A DNA stretch of 64,000 bases from Rhodospirillum rubrum ATCC 11170 (GCF_000013085.1 NC_007643.1:3936501-4000500); one strand, 5' to 3'. Positions 18,701 to 26,978 are shown, counted from the stretch's first letter. The notes: generated by a model not told the origin, from the letters alone. A program made the numbers and translations.

Positions 18701-19335
18701 CTTTCCGACAGATGGCCGGTGACCACCGCCAGGGCGGCGGCCAGGGCCGGATCGCCGCCCTCGCCGTCCTCGGCTTGGCGCGCCGCCCGCAGCACGGCGT
18801 CGCGGGCGCTTTGGTGCAGGGCCTGGGCCTCGCGGTCGTCGAGCACCTCGAAATGCGGCGCCACCCCGGCTTCCAGCGGGAAACGGCGCAGCAGGGTTTG
18901 GCAAAAGCCATGGATGGTCTGGATGCGCAAGCCGCCCGGGCAATCCAGCACCTGGGCGAACAGCCGCCGCGCCCGGCCGCTTAGGGCTTCGATGGCCTCT
19001 TCGCCCTCGGGCAGGCTCCCCAGCAGACTGGCAAGGCGGCCGCGCAAGGCCTCTTCGGGCAGGGTGGCCCAGCCGGCGAGCACGGCCGACACCCGGTTGG
19101 CCATTTCCGCCGCCGCCGCCTTGGTGAAGGTCAGGCACAGCAGGCGCTGCGGCGGGGTACCGGCCAGCAGCAGGCGCAGCACGCGATCGGTCAGCACCTT
19201 GGTCTTGCCCGTGCCCGCGCTCGCCGCCACCCAGGCCGAAGCCAGGGGATCGGCGGCGCGGCGCTGTGGCTTGGCCGGATCGAGGGGATCGGCCTCGGCG
19301 AGGAGGGGGGCGGGCTCCGACGGCGGGCGGGTCAT
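15772..19335 (-). CDS. addA: Double-strand break repair helicase-nuclease AddA
   Basis: The 1187-residue protein is a UvrD/Rep-type helicase fused to a C-terminal nuclease. Walker A is ASAGTGKTKVLTDR near residue 40; motif II is LLVDEAQDTSPDQW; motif III-like GDRKQSIYGFQGADP follows; motif V/VI are VHGSKGLQAPVV and YVAMTRAADRLYICG. The C-terminal RecB-type nuclease is recognisable in VLIVDYKTNRPP. With AddB it resects double-strand breaks and loads RecA at recombination hotspots. The ATG at 19335 overlaps the addB stop (ATGA), fixing this start. Confidence 0.95.
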   Translation of the reverse strand: MTRPPSEPAPLLAEADPLDPAKPQRRAADPLASAWVAASAGTGKTKVLTDRVLRLLLAGTPPQRLLCLTFTKAAAAEMANRVSAVLAGWATLPEEALRGRLASLLGSLPEGEEAIEALSGRARRLFAQVLDCPGGLRIQTIHGFCQTLLRRFPLEAGVAPHFEVLDDREAQALHQSARDAVLRAARQAEDGEGGDPALAAALAVVTGHLSESRFDEVMAALGGQRGRLLAALDHFGGAEALGKAIRDSLGLAADDTPETVLADGCAEGAFDGPSLRAAAAALIAGGKTDQERGLRIAAFVSETDPAIREGLFWTYIGAFLTKTDEKPVKTLCTKPVEKAHPGTLESLEAEQQRIWTLRERLRAATTAQASEALLTLVGAMLKDYQRRKRALGRMDYEDLILAARRLLAGDGAAAWVLFKLDGGLDHLLVDEAQDTSPDQWAIASALAGEFFTDSARWDGTRPRTVFAVGDRKQSIYGFQGADPKAFEDMRRHFHDAVSDIGGHFAEVPLNISFRSTRAVLEAVNAVFARQPARDGVAQDDADSGVAEDITHHAFRKDAGGLVELWPAMEPAPRVVGDPWKPPVERIGLESARARLAKRVAQRIKTMTSGGELLESQGRPIRPGDILVLVRRRGGFEEELVSALKSAKVEVAGVDRMTLTDQLAVMDLIALGKALLLPEDDLTLASVLKGPLIGLDEDALFTLARDRGRDERLWDRLRPHAGAENAYGKAMEIIEPLRDRAGRLAPHEFYAHVLDGPLNGRRLLLGRLGPEAEDPIDEFLALTLAHERVGPPALQGFLSWLEKGTVEIKRDLDQGALDAVRIMTVHGSKGLQAPVVFLPDTLAKPTGNDLLLWTADKGVADALPFWCPSKADRGAAIEAMIDALKVERDREYRRLLYVAMTRAADRLYICGWETLKRPAEDCWYALIHDALAASAQTVEVPLLDATGALKDTEVLRLTCPQEGSPSPSDSAAPADEEGEAPAAWAALPPPLEPTPSRPLAPSHVGDEGAARSPLDGRGDPRRFLRGRLIHKLLQLLPELPDEDRGPAARRWLSRPAWALEAEEIGALSAEVLAVLDDPAFRAVFAPGSRAEVPLVGLVGNHVVSGQVDRLAVTDDEVLIVDYKTNRPPPRAVDLVDIAYIRQMAAYRALLAQVFPSRVARCVLLWTDGPFAMEIPAERLAEEARKLGW

Positions 19336-22300
19336 TCGGCGTCGCCTTTCTCGGCCCATTCCTTGACCCGGGCCAGATGCTGATAGGGATTGAAGCGCGG
19401 GGCGTGGTCGGGATGGGGGCGGGCGAAATAGGGGGTGTCGGGATTATCAAAGGCGGTGATCAGATCGCTCAAGCCCTTATGGGCCGCTTCGGCCACCCCC
19501 TCGGGATCATCGGCGGCCTGGCGTATCTCGCCGCCCAGGCGATCGCCGCGCAGCTTCCAGAAGCCAAGATCGCTGACCGGCTTGCCGGCAATGCCAGGAA
19601 AGCAGCCTCGCGAGGCGAGAAGCGCTTCCAGGGGCAACTGCGGCGACAACCCCGACTCGACTTCCTTTTTCGAGGGCAGCATGCCGGTTTTATAGTCGAT
19701 CACCGCCAGGGTGCCATCGCGGCGCAGATCGATGCGATCGGCCTTGGCGGTCAGGATGAAGGGGCCGGCCGGACCGGTCAGGGTCATTTCGGCGCGGCGT
19801 TCGGCGAAGACCTCAAGGATCTCGGGGCGGCGTTCGATCTCACGCTCGGCGATCCAATGCGCGATGCGCAGGAAGCGCGGCCACCAGAAGGCGCGCACGC
19901 CCGGCCGCGTCATATGCGGGGCGAAACGCAGGGTTCCCAGGCGAATGATCTCGGCCTCGGGGTCGCCGGGCAGGTCCTTGGGATAAAGGCCGACGAAATC
20001 CTCAAGGGCGCCGTGGACCAGGGTGCCGTAATCGGACACCCCGGGGTCGGCCTCCAGGGGATCAAGCTCGCTCAGCCCCAGGATGAACTGGGCATAGAGG
20101 GCGTAAGGGTCGCGCATCCAGGTTTCGATGCGGGTGACCGACAGCCGGCGCGGCCGGTCGGCCAGCGGCGGGCGCGGCTCGGGGGCGGGGCAGGGTTTGC
20201 GTTCACCCTGGGGCTGTTCCAGGCTGCGGGCCAGGGCGAGCAGGCGGTCGCCGCGCTGGCGGGCCTTCGCCCACTCCTTGTCCAATCCGGTGGCGCCGAT
20301 CACCGCGTCAAGGCGGGTCAGCCAGCGCGAAGGCACGGTCGGCGTGCCCTCGACGCGCAGGGCCCGGGTGATCGCCACCTCGGGGGCGCAGAGCGCCTGG
20401 GAAACGTCGTGGGCGGCTAAGCCGATGCGGCGCTCGGGCTGGGGCAGGCCGATCTGATCGAGCATCGGCCGGCTCATCCACGGGCCGGTATCGACGGCGG
20501 CCGGCCAACCGCCCTCGTTCAGCCCGCCCAGGATCAGCAGATCGGCGCGCTGCAAGCGGGCTTCCAGCGGTCCCCACAGGAACAGCCGCGAATGAAGATC
20601 GCGCTTGGGCCGCACCGCCCGCCCGTCCATCAGGGCATCAAGCAGGGCCGGGTAGTGGCGGGGCGCGATGGCGCCCAGCGAGGGGGCGGCTTCGGTCAGA
20701 TCGGCGCCAAGCAGGGCGGCGGCCTCGCCATCGTCACCAGCCCACAGCCGGGTGGCGCCGGGCTTTTCCACGCCACCCTCGCGGGCCTCGGCCAGCCCTT
20801 CGCAAAAGCGCATATGGGCATCGATGAGCGCGGCGACGTCGACCGGCTCGTCGCTGTCCATCAGGGTGCAGAACGGCCCGGCCAAAGCTTCAAGCCGCTC
20901 CAGCCAACCGCCAAGGTGGCGCTCCATGTCCGGATCATCGGCGGCCTTGATCGCCTGAGCGAGCCCAGCCACCCCGGGGTCGGGACGCGGGCCGCGCAGG
21001 ACCTCGCGGTCGAGCAGGCGCAGGCGGGCGCGAAAGACCACCGGATCCTCGCCGCCAGCCGCCAAGGGATGCTGAAGCAGCGACAACAGGGCGACCGGCC
21101 CCAGGCCATCGGCCACCGCCTGGGCGGCCAGCCGCAGGAAGGCGCCGACGGGGGTTTGCGACAGCGGCCGGCCGGCGCTGTCATCGACGCGCAATCCCCA
21201 GCGGCCAAGGGCGGCGGCGACCCGGCGGGCCAGGGCGCGATCGGGGGTGATCAGGGCGGCGGTGCGCCCAGGGGTTTCCAAGGCGCCGCGCATCATCACG
21301 GCGATGGCGGCGGCTTCCTCGCGCGGGCCGGCGGCGCGCACCAGGGTGACCCCGTCAAGTGCCCGGGCGAAGGCCTCCCCGCCCGAGGGACCGCTCTCGC
21401 GCAGCCGTCGCCAGCGATCGGTGGTGGCGGCCGGGCGCAGGGCCTCGCGCACCAAAAGCGCACGGGCCGGTGGCGCGGCGATCGCGCCCCGGGGCGGGGT
21501 TTCGGAAAAAAACCTCACGGCCTGGCGCGACAGGCCCAGGGTGTCGAGCAGGCGTTTCATGCCGGCCTGGGGATGGCTGTCTTCCAAGGCCTCCCAGCTT
21601 TCGTCATCAAGCCCGATGTCAAGGCCGGGCAACACCACCAGCCCCTGGGGCAGATGGGCGATGGTGGCGAGCAGGGCGGCGGTGGCCGGGACCGATCCGG
21701 TGGAGCCGGCGGCGATCACCGGGCCGGCCGGCGGATGGGCGGCCCAGGCGGCGGCTTGGGCGTCGAGCACCTTGTTGCGATGGTCGGCGGGATCAAGGGC
21801 GTGGTGGGCGGCCAGCAATCCCGGCCAAACCGAGGTCAGCAGGGCGAGGAAATCAAGGGTGAGTTGCCAGTGCTCGGCCAGCGGCGAGGTTTGGGGAACC
21901 AGGGCGGCGACGGTGGACAGGTCGATGTGTTCGGTCTGCGCCAGATCGAGCAGCCCGGCCAGATCCTGGGCGAGGCGCAGCGCCTGGGCCGGGGTCATGG
22001 CGCTATCGCCGCCCGCCGTGGCCTTGGCGCTATCGCGGGCGAGGATCAGCCGCGCCAGCAGCACCTGACGTTCGAGCGGCGCGATGGGCGGCGCGAAGTC
22101 GAGGGTTGGGCGGAGAGCGCCATCGGCCAGTCCGGCCCCGGCCGATTCGTCTTCTTCAAGATCGCCCAAAGGCAGGATGCGCGGCAGCAGGGCGGCCTTG
22201 CCGCCCTCGATCCTCAGGAAGGCCTCGCGCAGGGCCCGGCAGGCGCGCCGCGTCGGCAACAGCACGGTGACGCGGGTGGCGGCCAGCGGATCGGCCGTCC

Positions 22301-22388
22301 GGTCGCCCAGTCGGTCCACGATGCCCGCCGCCAGGGTGTCGAGGAAGGGCAGTCCGGCGGGAATGGTTTGGACGGCGTCGGGGCGCAT
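19332..22388 (-). CDS. addB: Double-strand break repair protein AddB
   Basis: This 1018-residue protein matches alphaproteobacterial AddB: an inactivated helicase-like N-terminal region (VTVLLPTRRACRALREAFL) and a C-terminal RecB-family nuclease with LAVIDYKTGMLPSKKE. The family's SVTRIETWMRDPYALYAQ motif, which starts the nuclease domain, is present near residue 735. AddB cuts one strand while AddA unwinds and cuts the other. An AGGAG ribosome site precedes the ATG. It overlaps addA by four bases and follows murU by 64 bases on the same strand. Confidence 0.93.
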   Translation of the reverse strand: MRPDAVQTIPAGLPFLDTLAAGIVDRLGDRTADPLAATRVTVLLPTRRACRALREAFLRIEGGKAALLPRILPLGDLEEDESAGAGLADGALRPTLDFAPPIAPLERQVLLARLILARDSAKATAGGDSAMTPAQALRLAQDLAGLLDLAQTEHIDLSTVAALVPQTSPLAEHWQLTLDFLALLTSVWPGLLAAHHALDPADHRNKVLDAQAAAWAAHPPAGPVIAAGSTGSVPATAALLATIAHLPQGLVVLPGLDIGLDDESWEALEDSHPQAGMKRLLDTLGLSRQAVRFFSETPPRGAIAAPPARALLVREALRPAATTDRWRRLRESGPSGGEAFARALDGVTLVRAAGPREEAAAIAVMMRGALETPGRTAALITPDRALARRVAAALGRWGLRVDDSAGRPLSQTPVGAFLRLAAQAVADGLGPVALLSLLQHPLAAGGEDPVVFRARLRLLDREVLRGPRPDPGVAGLAQAIKAADDPDMERHLGGWLERLEALAGPFCTLMDSDEPVDVAALIDAHMRFCEGLAEAREGGVEKPGATRLWAGDDGEAAALLGADLTEAAPSLGAIAPRHYPALLDALMDGRAVRPKRDLHSRLFLWGPLEARLQRADLLILGGLNEGGWPAAVDTGPWMSRPMLDQIGLPQPERRIGLAAHDVSQALCAPEVAITRALRVEGTPTVPSRWLTRLDAVIGATGLDKEWAKARQRGDRLLALARSLEQPQGERKPCPAPEPRPPLADRPRRLSVTRIETWMRDPYALYAQFILGLSELDPLEADPGVSDYGTLVHGALEDFVGLYPKDLPGDPEAEIIRLGTLRFAPHMTRPGVRAFWWPRFLRIAHWIAEREIERRPEILEVFAERRAEMTLTGPAGPFILTAKADRIDLRRDGTLAVIDYKTGMLPSKKEVESGLSPQLPLEALLASRGCFPGIAGKPVSDLGFWKLRGDRLGGEIRQAADDPEGVAEAAHKGLSDLITAFDNPDTPYFARPHPDHAPRFNPYQHLARVKEWAEKGDAE

Positions 22389-22452
22389 GGGATCTCCTGG
22401 GCGGGGGCGAACGATAGCAGAGGCGCGCCGCGTCGGCCACCCGCCCAGGATG

Positions 22453-23214
22453 TTACTGGTCGCTCATCGAGCTGTGCTGACCCAGGATGGTTTCGGTATG
22501 GACCAGGGCCTGGGGGGTACCGACATGGTACCATTCCCCATCGTGAACGATGGCGGCCAGCCGGTCTTCCGACAGCGCCCGGTCATAAAGGACGTTCAGC
22601 GAGAACGGGCCCTCGGGCGCATCGTCAAACAGCCGGGGGTGGAGGATCTGCACGCCGGTGAAAATGAACGGCGCCATGTGCATCTCGGCGCGGCGCGTCG
22701 GCCGACCCAAGGGATCAAGGTCGAAATCGCCCAGGCCCTCATAGCCATGGGCGGCGGCCAGCGGATGGAGCAGCAGCAAGGCGTCCATGGTCTCGGGGTC
22801 CCAGGCGGCGGCCAGCCGGTCAAGGGCCGGAATGGTGCCGTTCAGCCACAGAACATCGGAATTCAGCACATAGAAAGGGTCGTCGCCCAGATGGGGCAGG
22901 GCCTTGCGCACGCCGCCGCCGGTTTCCAGGCGCTGACCGGTCTCGTCGCTGAAGTGGATGCGCGGCGTGGCTCGGCCTTGCAGATGGGCTTCGAGCATTT
23001 CGGGCAGGTGGTGGAGGTTGACCACCGCCTCCTCGACCCCGGCGGTGGCCAGATGGTCAAGGGCCCAGTCGATCAGCGGCTTGTCGTGGATCGCCACCAG
23101 CGGCTTGGGCATGGTTTCGGTCAGCGGACGCATGCGCAGGCCAAGACCGGCGGCCAGGACCATGGCGCGTCGGGGATGGAGGAGAACGGGGGCAGAAGCC
23201 GGATCGGCTGCCAT
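22453..23214 (-). CDS. murU: Nucleotidyltransferase, MurU-type
   Basis: The 253-residue enzyme has the sugar-nucleotidyltransferase signature AMVLAAGLGLRMRPLTETMPKPL near the N-terminus (seen as AAGLGLRMRPLTE and PKPLVAIHDKPLIDWAL), the metal Asp in VLNSDVLW and the loop EWYHVGTPQAL. In this gene order the enzyme is MurU, which converts N-acetylmuramate 1-phosphate to UDP-MurNAc in the peptidoglycan recycling route that bypasses MurA. AmgK, the kinase for the previous step, is encoded just upstream. An intrinsic terminator lies between them. The specific substrate is inferred from context. Confidence 0.85.
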   Translation of the reverse strand: MAADPASAPVLLHPRRAMVLAAGLGLRMRPLTETMPKPLVAIHDKPLIDWALDHLATAGVEEAVVNLHHLPEMLEAHLQGRATPRIHFSDETGQRLETGGGVRKALPHLGDDPFYVLNSDVLWLNGTIPALDRLAAAWDPETMDALLLLHPLAAAHGYEGLGDFDLDPLGRPTRRAEMHMAPFIFTGVQILHPRLFDDAPEGPFSLNVLYDRALSEDRLAAIVHDGEWYHVGTPQALVHTETILGQHSSMSDQ

Positions 23215-23236
23215 CTTGAGGTACCTTCGTTATCTT

Positions 23237-23266
23237 AAAAAAGCCCGCGCCCTCAGGCGAGCGGGC
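23237..23266 (-). terminator. Intrinsic terminator at the end of amgK, ahead of murU
   Basis: On the minus strand, GCCCGC-TC-GCC, a TGAG loop and GGCGCGGGC form a GC-rich stem followed directly by TTTTTT (23242 down to 23237). The amgK stop codon (23253-23255) lies inside the loop region. The murU start codon is 22 bases beyond the U-run. Confidence 0.8.
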
Positions 23267-24335
23267 GGGAAAGCGGGTGGGGATCGGGCACGCGGCGCGC
23301 GTCCTTGGGAACGGCGTGATCAAGCCACCGGGCGAGCGGGGCCAGGGCCGGATGGGCCAGGGAGCGCTCGAGCAGCCGCCACAGCCGGGGAATATGGACC
23401 AGATAGCCGGGTTTGCCATCGCGATGGGCAAGGCGGGTGAAGATGCCGATGACCTTGAGATGGCGCAAGGCGGCGAGCACCGCCCAACTGGCGGCGAAGG
23501 CCTCGCGGTCAAGCCCAGGGAAATGGTCGAGATAACGCCCGGTCATCGCCGTCATCAACGTAGGATCGATATCGCGGCGGGCGTCCTCAAGCAGGCTCAT
23601 CAGATCATAGGTCAGCGGCCCGGCCACCGCGTCTTGGAAATCCAGCAGACCGCAACGCGCTTGTCCCGTCCGCCCGGGCAGCAGCAGCAGGTTGTCCACA
23701 TGGAAATCACGCAGGACCAGCGTTTGGTCAACCCCACGCGCCACCGGCAGAACCTCGGCCAGATGGCAGCGGAAGGCCTCGAGCGTCGCGCCGTCCAGGG
23801 CTTGGCCCAGCAACGCCGGCACGGTCCATTGGGCGAACAGCAGCGGTTCGGCCAGCATCCTGGCGTCGTCATAGGCCGGCAGGTCGGCGGGCAGGCCCCG
23901 CGCCCGGGTTTTGGTGTGAAGCTCGGCCAGAACATCGATCGCCAGGGCATAAAGGGCCGTCTCGTCGTGGCCCTGGCCGAGCAGGCGGGTATAGGTGCCC
24001 TCGCCGAGGTCTTCAAGCAGCACGAAGCCGGCGGTCTCGTCGGCGGCCAGCACCTCGGGGGCCGAGAAGCCAAGGTTTGTGAGGTGGCGGGCGATGCCAA
24101 GGAAGGGGCGGACATCTTCCAGCGGCGGCGGCGCGTCCATCAGCACGGCGGTTGCGCCGCTATCGCGCGTCAGGCGGTCATAGCGGCGGAAGCTGGCATC
24201 CCCGGCCAGCAGGCGGCGCCCGGCCTTATCCCAGCCGCTGGCGGCCAGCAACCGCTCCAGGGCGGCGGCGCGGTCGCTGGCGGAAAGGCCGGGGGCGGAA
24301 GGGGCGGGGGAACGAAGCGGTATAAGGGAGGTCAT
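23253..24335 (-). CDS. amgK: Aminoglycoside-phosphotransferase-fold sugar kinase, AmgK-type
   Basis: The 360-residue protein has the APH kinase fold: nucleotide-loop region GDASFRRYDRL, the catalytic loop VLRDFHVDNLLLL (HxDNxxxx type) and the metal Asp in GLLDFQDAVAGP. AmgK phosphorylates MurNAc or GlcNAc at the anomeric position in cell-wall recycling; this assignment follows from the murU and tsaE neighbours. The ATG at 24335 overlaps the tsaE stop (ATGA). Its 3' end forms part of a terminator hairpin. Confidence 0.88.
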   Translation of the reverse strand: MTSLIPLRSPAPSAPGLSASDRAAALERLLAASGWDKAGRRLLAGDASFRRYDRLTRDSGATAVLMDAPPPLEDVRPFLGIARHLTNLGFSAPEVLAADETAGFVLLEDLGEGTYTRLLGQGHDETALYALAIDVLAELHTKTRARGLPADLPAYDDARMLAEPLLFAQWTVPALLGQALDGATLEAFRCHLAEVLPVARGVDQTLVLRDFHVDNLLLLPGRTGQARCGLLDFQDAVAGPLTYDLMSLLEDARRDIDPTLMTAMTGRYLDHFPGLDREAFAASWAVLAALRHLKVIGIFTRLAHRDGKPGYLVHIPRLWRLLERSLAHPALAPLARWLDHAVPKDARRVPDPHPLSRPLA

Positions 24336-24829
24336 CGCGGCGGCGGATCCAGAAAAAAGGCGGGTTCGGCGGGCAAGCGTCCGGCCCATCGGCCGCGTTC
24401 GCTCAAAGTGGCGATCCGCCCCGCTCCGCTGGCGTCCGGGCCAAGGCGGATATCCAGGCGATCGGCGGGCAGCAGGGCGCCCAAGCGGTCGGGCCATTCG
24501 ATCAGGCTGATGCCTTCGGCGAAGGCGTCCTCGATGGCCAGGGCCAGGGCCTCCTCGGGGTCGTCCAGGCGATACAGATCGAAATGCCAGATCATCGGCT
24601 TCGCCCCATCGGCCGGATCATAGGTCTGGACCAGGGTGAAGGTCGGGCTGGGCACCTCTTCGTCGGGCGTGGTCAGGGCGCGGATCAGGGCGCGAGCCAG
24701 GGCGGATTTACCCGCCCCCAGATCGCCGATCAGTGCCAGAACATCGCCGCCCCGCACCAGCCGCGCCAGGGCGGCGCCCAGGCGATCGGTGGCGGAGGGG
24801 TCGGGCAGGAAAAGGCTCAGCTCGCTCAT
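24332..24829 (-). CDS. tsaE: tRNA threonylcarbamoyladenosine biosynthesis ATPase
   Basis: This 165-residue P-loop ATPase is needed for t6A37 formation on ANN-reading tRNAs, with TsaB and TsaD. Walker A is ALIGDLGAGKSALARAL at about residues 33-49, followed by SPTFTLVQTY and the Walker B-like HFDLYRLDDPEEA and LIEWPDR, all family hallmarks. The ATG at 24829 is chosen because upstream sequence is not conserved. It overlaps amgK and reads away from the divergent reductase gene. Confidence 0.95.
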   Translation of the reverse strand: MSELSLFLPDPSATDRLGAALARLVRGGDVLALIGDLGAGKSALARALIRALTTPDEEVPSPTFTLVQTYDPADGAKPMIWHFDLYRLDDPEEALALAIEDAFAEGISLIEWPDRLGALLPADRLDIRLGPDASGAGRIATLSERGRWAGRLPAEPAFFLDPPPR

Positions 24830-24952
24830 GGGGGCGGTTTTACTCGCCCAACCGCCGGCCCGCAACGGATCGCTGCGGGCTTGCGCCGGTGGGGTCGCTC
24901 GCCGTACACCTCGGCCGATGGTTTTTTCCTCCCCCCAGCCGGATTTCCCGCC

Positions 24953-25990
24953 ATGTCGCAGAGCACTCCCCTTCGTACCGATGTCGTCGTCATCGGCGCC
25001 GGCCCGGTCGGGCTTTCGGCGGTCTTCCAATGTGGCATGCTGAAGCTGCGCTGCCATGTGGTCGATGCGCTGGAGGCGCCGGGCGGCCAGTTGACGGCGC
25101 TTTATCCCGAAAAGCCGATCTACGACGTTCCGGGGTTTCCCTCGATTCCGGCCGGCGAGTTGATCGACCGCCTGCTTGAACAAGTCGCGCCGTTCACGCC
25201 CGAGTTCCACCTTTCTCAGCAGGTGATCGCCCTGGAGGCGGTGGCGGGCGCCGAGCCGGCGGCGTGGCGCCTGACCACCTCGCGCGGCGTGGTGCTCGAA
25301 GCGGCGGCGGTGATCATCGCCGCCGGGGCCGGGGCCTTTGGTCCCAACCGGCCGCCGCTTGATCGGCTGGAAGCCTTCGAAGGCACCAGCGTCTTTTATA
25401 TGGTGTCCAAACGCGAGGCCTTCCGTGGCCGCAAGGTGGTGATCGCCGGCGGCGGCGATTCGGCGGTGGATTGGGCGATCTCGCTCTCGGATGTGGCCGA
25501 GCGGGTTCATGTCGTCCATCGCCGCCCCAAATTCCGCTGCGCCCCGGAAAGCGCCGCCCGCCTTGACCAACTGGCGGCCGAGGGCAAGATCGATCTGGTC
25601 ATTCCGTATCAGTTGAAGGCGCTTGGCGGCACCGAGGGGCGTTTGGAGTCGGTGACCGTGGCCGATCTCGATGGCGCGGAGCGCCAGCTGGACGCCGATG
25701 TTCTGCTGCCCTTCTTCGGGCTGGCGGCCAATCTGGGGCCGATCGCCGAGTGGGGCCTGGGGGTGGAGCGCCAGACCATCCCGGTGACCCAGGCGACCTG
25801 CCGCACCGCCCGCCCGGGGATCTATGCGGTGGGCGATGTGGCGAGCTATCCGGGCAAGCTCAAGCTGATCTTGACCGGTTTCGCCGAAGCCTCGGCCGCC
25901 GCCCACAACGCCTTCCATGACTGCCGCCCCGGCGAGGCCCTGCATTTCGAGCATTCGACCACGACTGGCGTACCCGGCATTCCCGCGTAA
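24953..25990 (+). CDS. Ferredoxin-NADP(+) reductase, thioredoxin-reductase-like type
   Basis: The 345-residue flavoprotein has an FAD-binding GAGPVGLSAVF at the N-terminus and an NADPH-binding GGGDSAVDWAIS in the middle, and ends with GIYAVGDVASYPGKLKLILTGFAEA, typical of this fold (seen as YAVGDVASYPGKLK). It lacks the CxxC redox pair of thioredoxin reductases, which marks the TrxR-like ferredoxin-NADP reductase group. It would exchange electrons between NADP(H) and ferredoxin, relevant for nitrogen fixation or photosynthetic metabolism. It is the only plus-strand gene among tsaE, padR and the IS, and lies where divL and tsaE would otherwise be neighbours. Confidence 0.88.
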   Translation: MSQSTPLRTDVVVIGAGPVGLSAVFQCGMLKLRCHVVDALEAPGGQLTALYPEKPIYDVPGFPSIPAGELIDRLLEQVAPFTPEFHLSQQVIALEAVAGAEPAAWRLTTSRGVVLEAAAVIIAAGAGAFGPNRPPLDRLEAFEGTSVFYMVSKREAFRGRKVVIAGGGDSAVDWAISLSDVAERVHVVHRRPKFRCAPESAARLDQLAAEGKIDLVIPYQLKALGGTEGRLESVTVADLDGAERQLDADVLLPFFGLAANLGPIAEWGLGVERQTIPVTQATCRTARPGIYAVGDVASYPGKLKLILTGFAEASAAAHNAFHDCRPGEALHFEHSTTTGVPGIPA

Positions 25991-26015
25991 CGGCGGCGCT
26001 TAAGGGGGGCGTCGC

Positions 26016-26198
26016 TCAAGGGCCGGCGGCCGAGCCGTCGTCCCCCTCGCTGCGCCAGGGGCCCCGGCGGTTTTGGCGCCAGCGAAAGCTCGCCGTCGCC
26101 GGGGCGGCTTCGGCGGCGGGCGGCGGCGGGCCGGCAAGGCGATCAAGCGCTTCGGCCAGCAGGGTCCGGAGCGCGGTGATCTCGTCGGGTGTTTCCAT
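26016..26198 (-). CDS. Small hypothetical protein after padR
   Basis: A 60-residue frame starts 15 bases after the padR stop, with a GAAGGGA ribosome-site match. The N-terminus METPDEITALRTLLAEALDRL looks helical (seen as EITALRTLLAEALDRL), then a Pro/Ala-rich linker and a basic Trp-containing segment (FRWRQNRRGPWR) follow. No family is recognised. Its placement directly behind padR suggests co-transcription. It may be a small DNA- or protein-binding partner, or a chance frame. Confidence 0.45.
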   Translation of the reverse strand: METPDEITALRTLLAEALDRLAGPPPPAAEAAPATASFRWRQNRRGPWRSEGDDGSAAGP

Positions 26199-26212
26199 CG
26201 CGCCGTGTCCCT

Positions 26213-26827
26213 TCAGCTCCGTTCGATGGTCGCCGCCGCGTCGTCCAGGGCCTTGGCGATGGTCTCAGTCTCGGCTTCGGACAGCGGCCCGCGATCCAAG
26301 CGCAGGCGAACGGTCAGCTTGAGGTTTTCTATGGCGCGGACGATCTGCGGCGCCGTCCCGCCGCCCCGGCGTTCGCCGGCCTCGTCCATGCGGGCGAAAA
26401 CCGCGGTGACGGTATCACGATTGGCCTCGAGGAAGGCCAAGCCCTCATCGGTGATCGCATAAAGCTTGCGCGGGCCGGTTTCGGTGCTGACCGTCACATA
26501 ACCCAATTCGTCAAGCAGGGTCAGGGTGGGGTAGATCACCCCGGGGCTTGGGCTATAGGCGCCGCCGACCCGGTCTTCGATGGCTTTGATCAGTTCATAG
26601 CCATGGCTGGGCTTGTCGGCAATCAGGCCGAGAATGACGAAGCGCAGATCGCCGTGATCAAAGAAGCGCCCCATCGAGCCGCCCCGTCCGCCCCGCCCAC
26701 CGCCGCGATGCCCGCCCTCGCCGCCATGGCCAAAGCCATGGCCATGCCGGGCCAACCCCTCAAAAGCCCGCCCGATCGGCCCCCGGCCAAAGCGTTGGCC
26801 CAGGGGATGGGTGAAAAGATGTCTCAT
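26213..26827 (-). CDS. PadR family transcriptional regulator
   Basis: The 204-residue protein has a PadR winged helix from about residue 58 (DLRFVILGLIADKPSHGYELIKAIEDR seen as VILGLIADKPSHGYELIK, then SPGVIYPTLTLLDELGYV) and a C-terminal dimerisation helix. The first 50 residues are an unusual Gly/His/Arg-rich extension (GHGFGHGGEGGHRGGGRGGRGG shortened: GHGFGHGGEGG). The start at 26827 has a GAGGA ribosome site. A perfect 13-bp inverted repeat sits 17 bases upstream of the ATG, which suggests autorepression. PadR regulators usually respond to phenolics or toxic compounds; the ligand here is unknown. No obvious target gene is divergent; the reductase or the small downstream gene are candidates. 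Confidence 0.88.
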   Translation of the reverse strand: MRHLFTHPLGQRFGRGPIGRAFEGLARHGHGFGHGGEGGHRGGGRGGRGGSMGRFFDHGDLRFVILGLIADKPSHGYELIKAIEDRVGGAYSPSPGVIYPTLTLLDELGYVTVSTETGPRKLYAITDEGLAFLEANRDTVTAVFARMDEAGERRGGGTAPQIVRAIENLKLTVRLRLDRGPLSEAETETIAKALDDAAATIERS

Positions 26828-26843
26828 AGTGATGTCCTCGATA

Positions 26844-26882
26844 GTGTTTCGATATAACGAAATTATAGATATATCGAAACAC
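26844..26882 (-). promoter_or_regulatory. Palindromic operator upstream of padR
   Basis: GTGTTTCGATATA (26844-26856) and TATATCGAAACAC (26870-26882) are exact inverted repeats separated by 13 A/T-rich bases. The site is strongly A/T-rich compared with its surroundings and covers the expected promoter of padR. It is most simply an autoregulatory operator bound by the PadR dimer. Confidence 0.75.
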
Positions 26883-26966
26883 AGTCTGATGCAAGGCCGA
26901 CGGGGAGATTTTTTCGCGGGGAAGGGGCGGGGAAGTTAGCGGGGCGCGGAGAAAAGGGGGTCTTCC

Positions 26967-26978
26967 GTAATGGGCCTT
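26967..26978 (+). repeat. IS subterminal inverted repeat, right (transposase 3') side
   Basis: GTAATGGGCCTT matches the complement of 28328-28339 over all 12 bases; the match extends to CNGTAATGGGCCTT. Confidence 0.8.
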
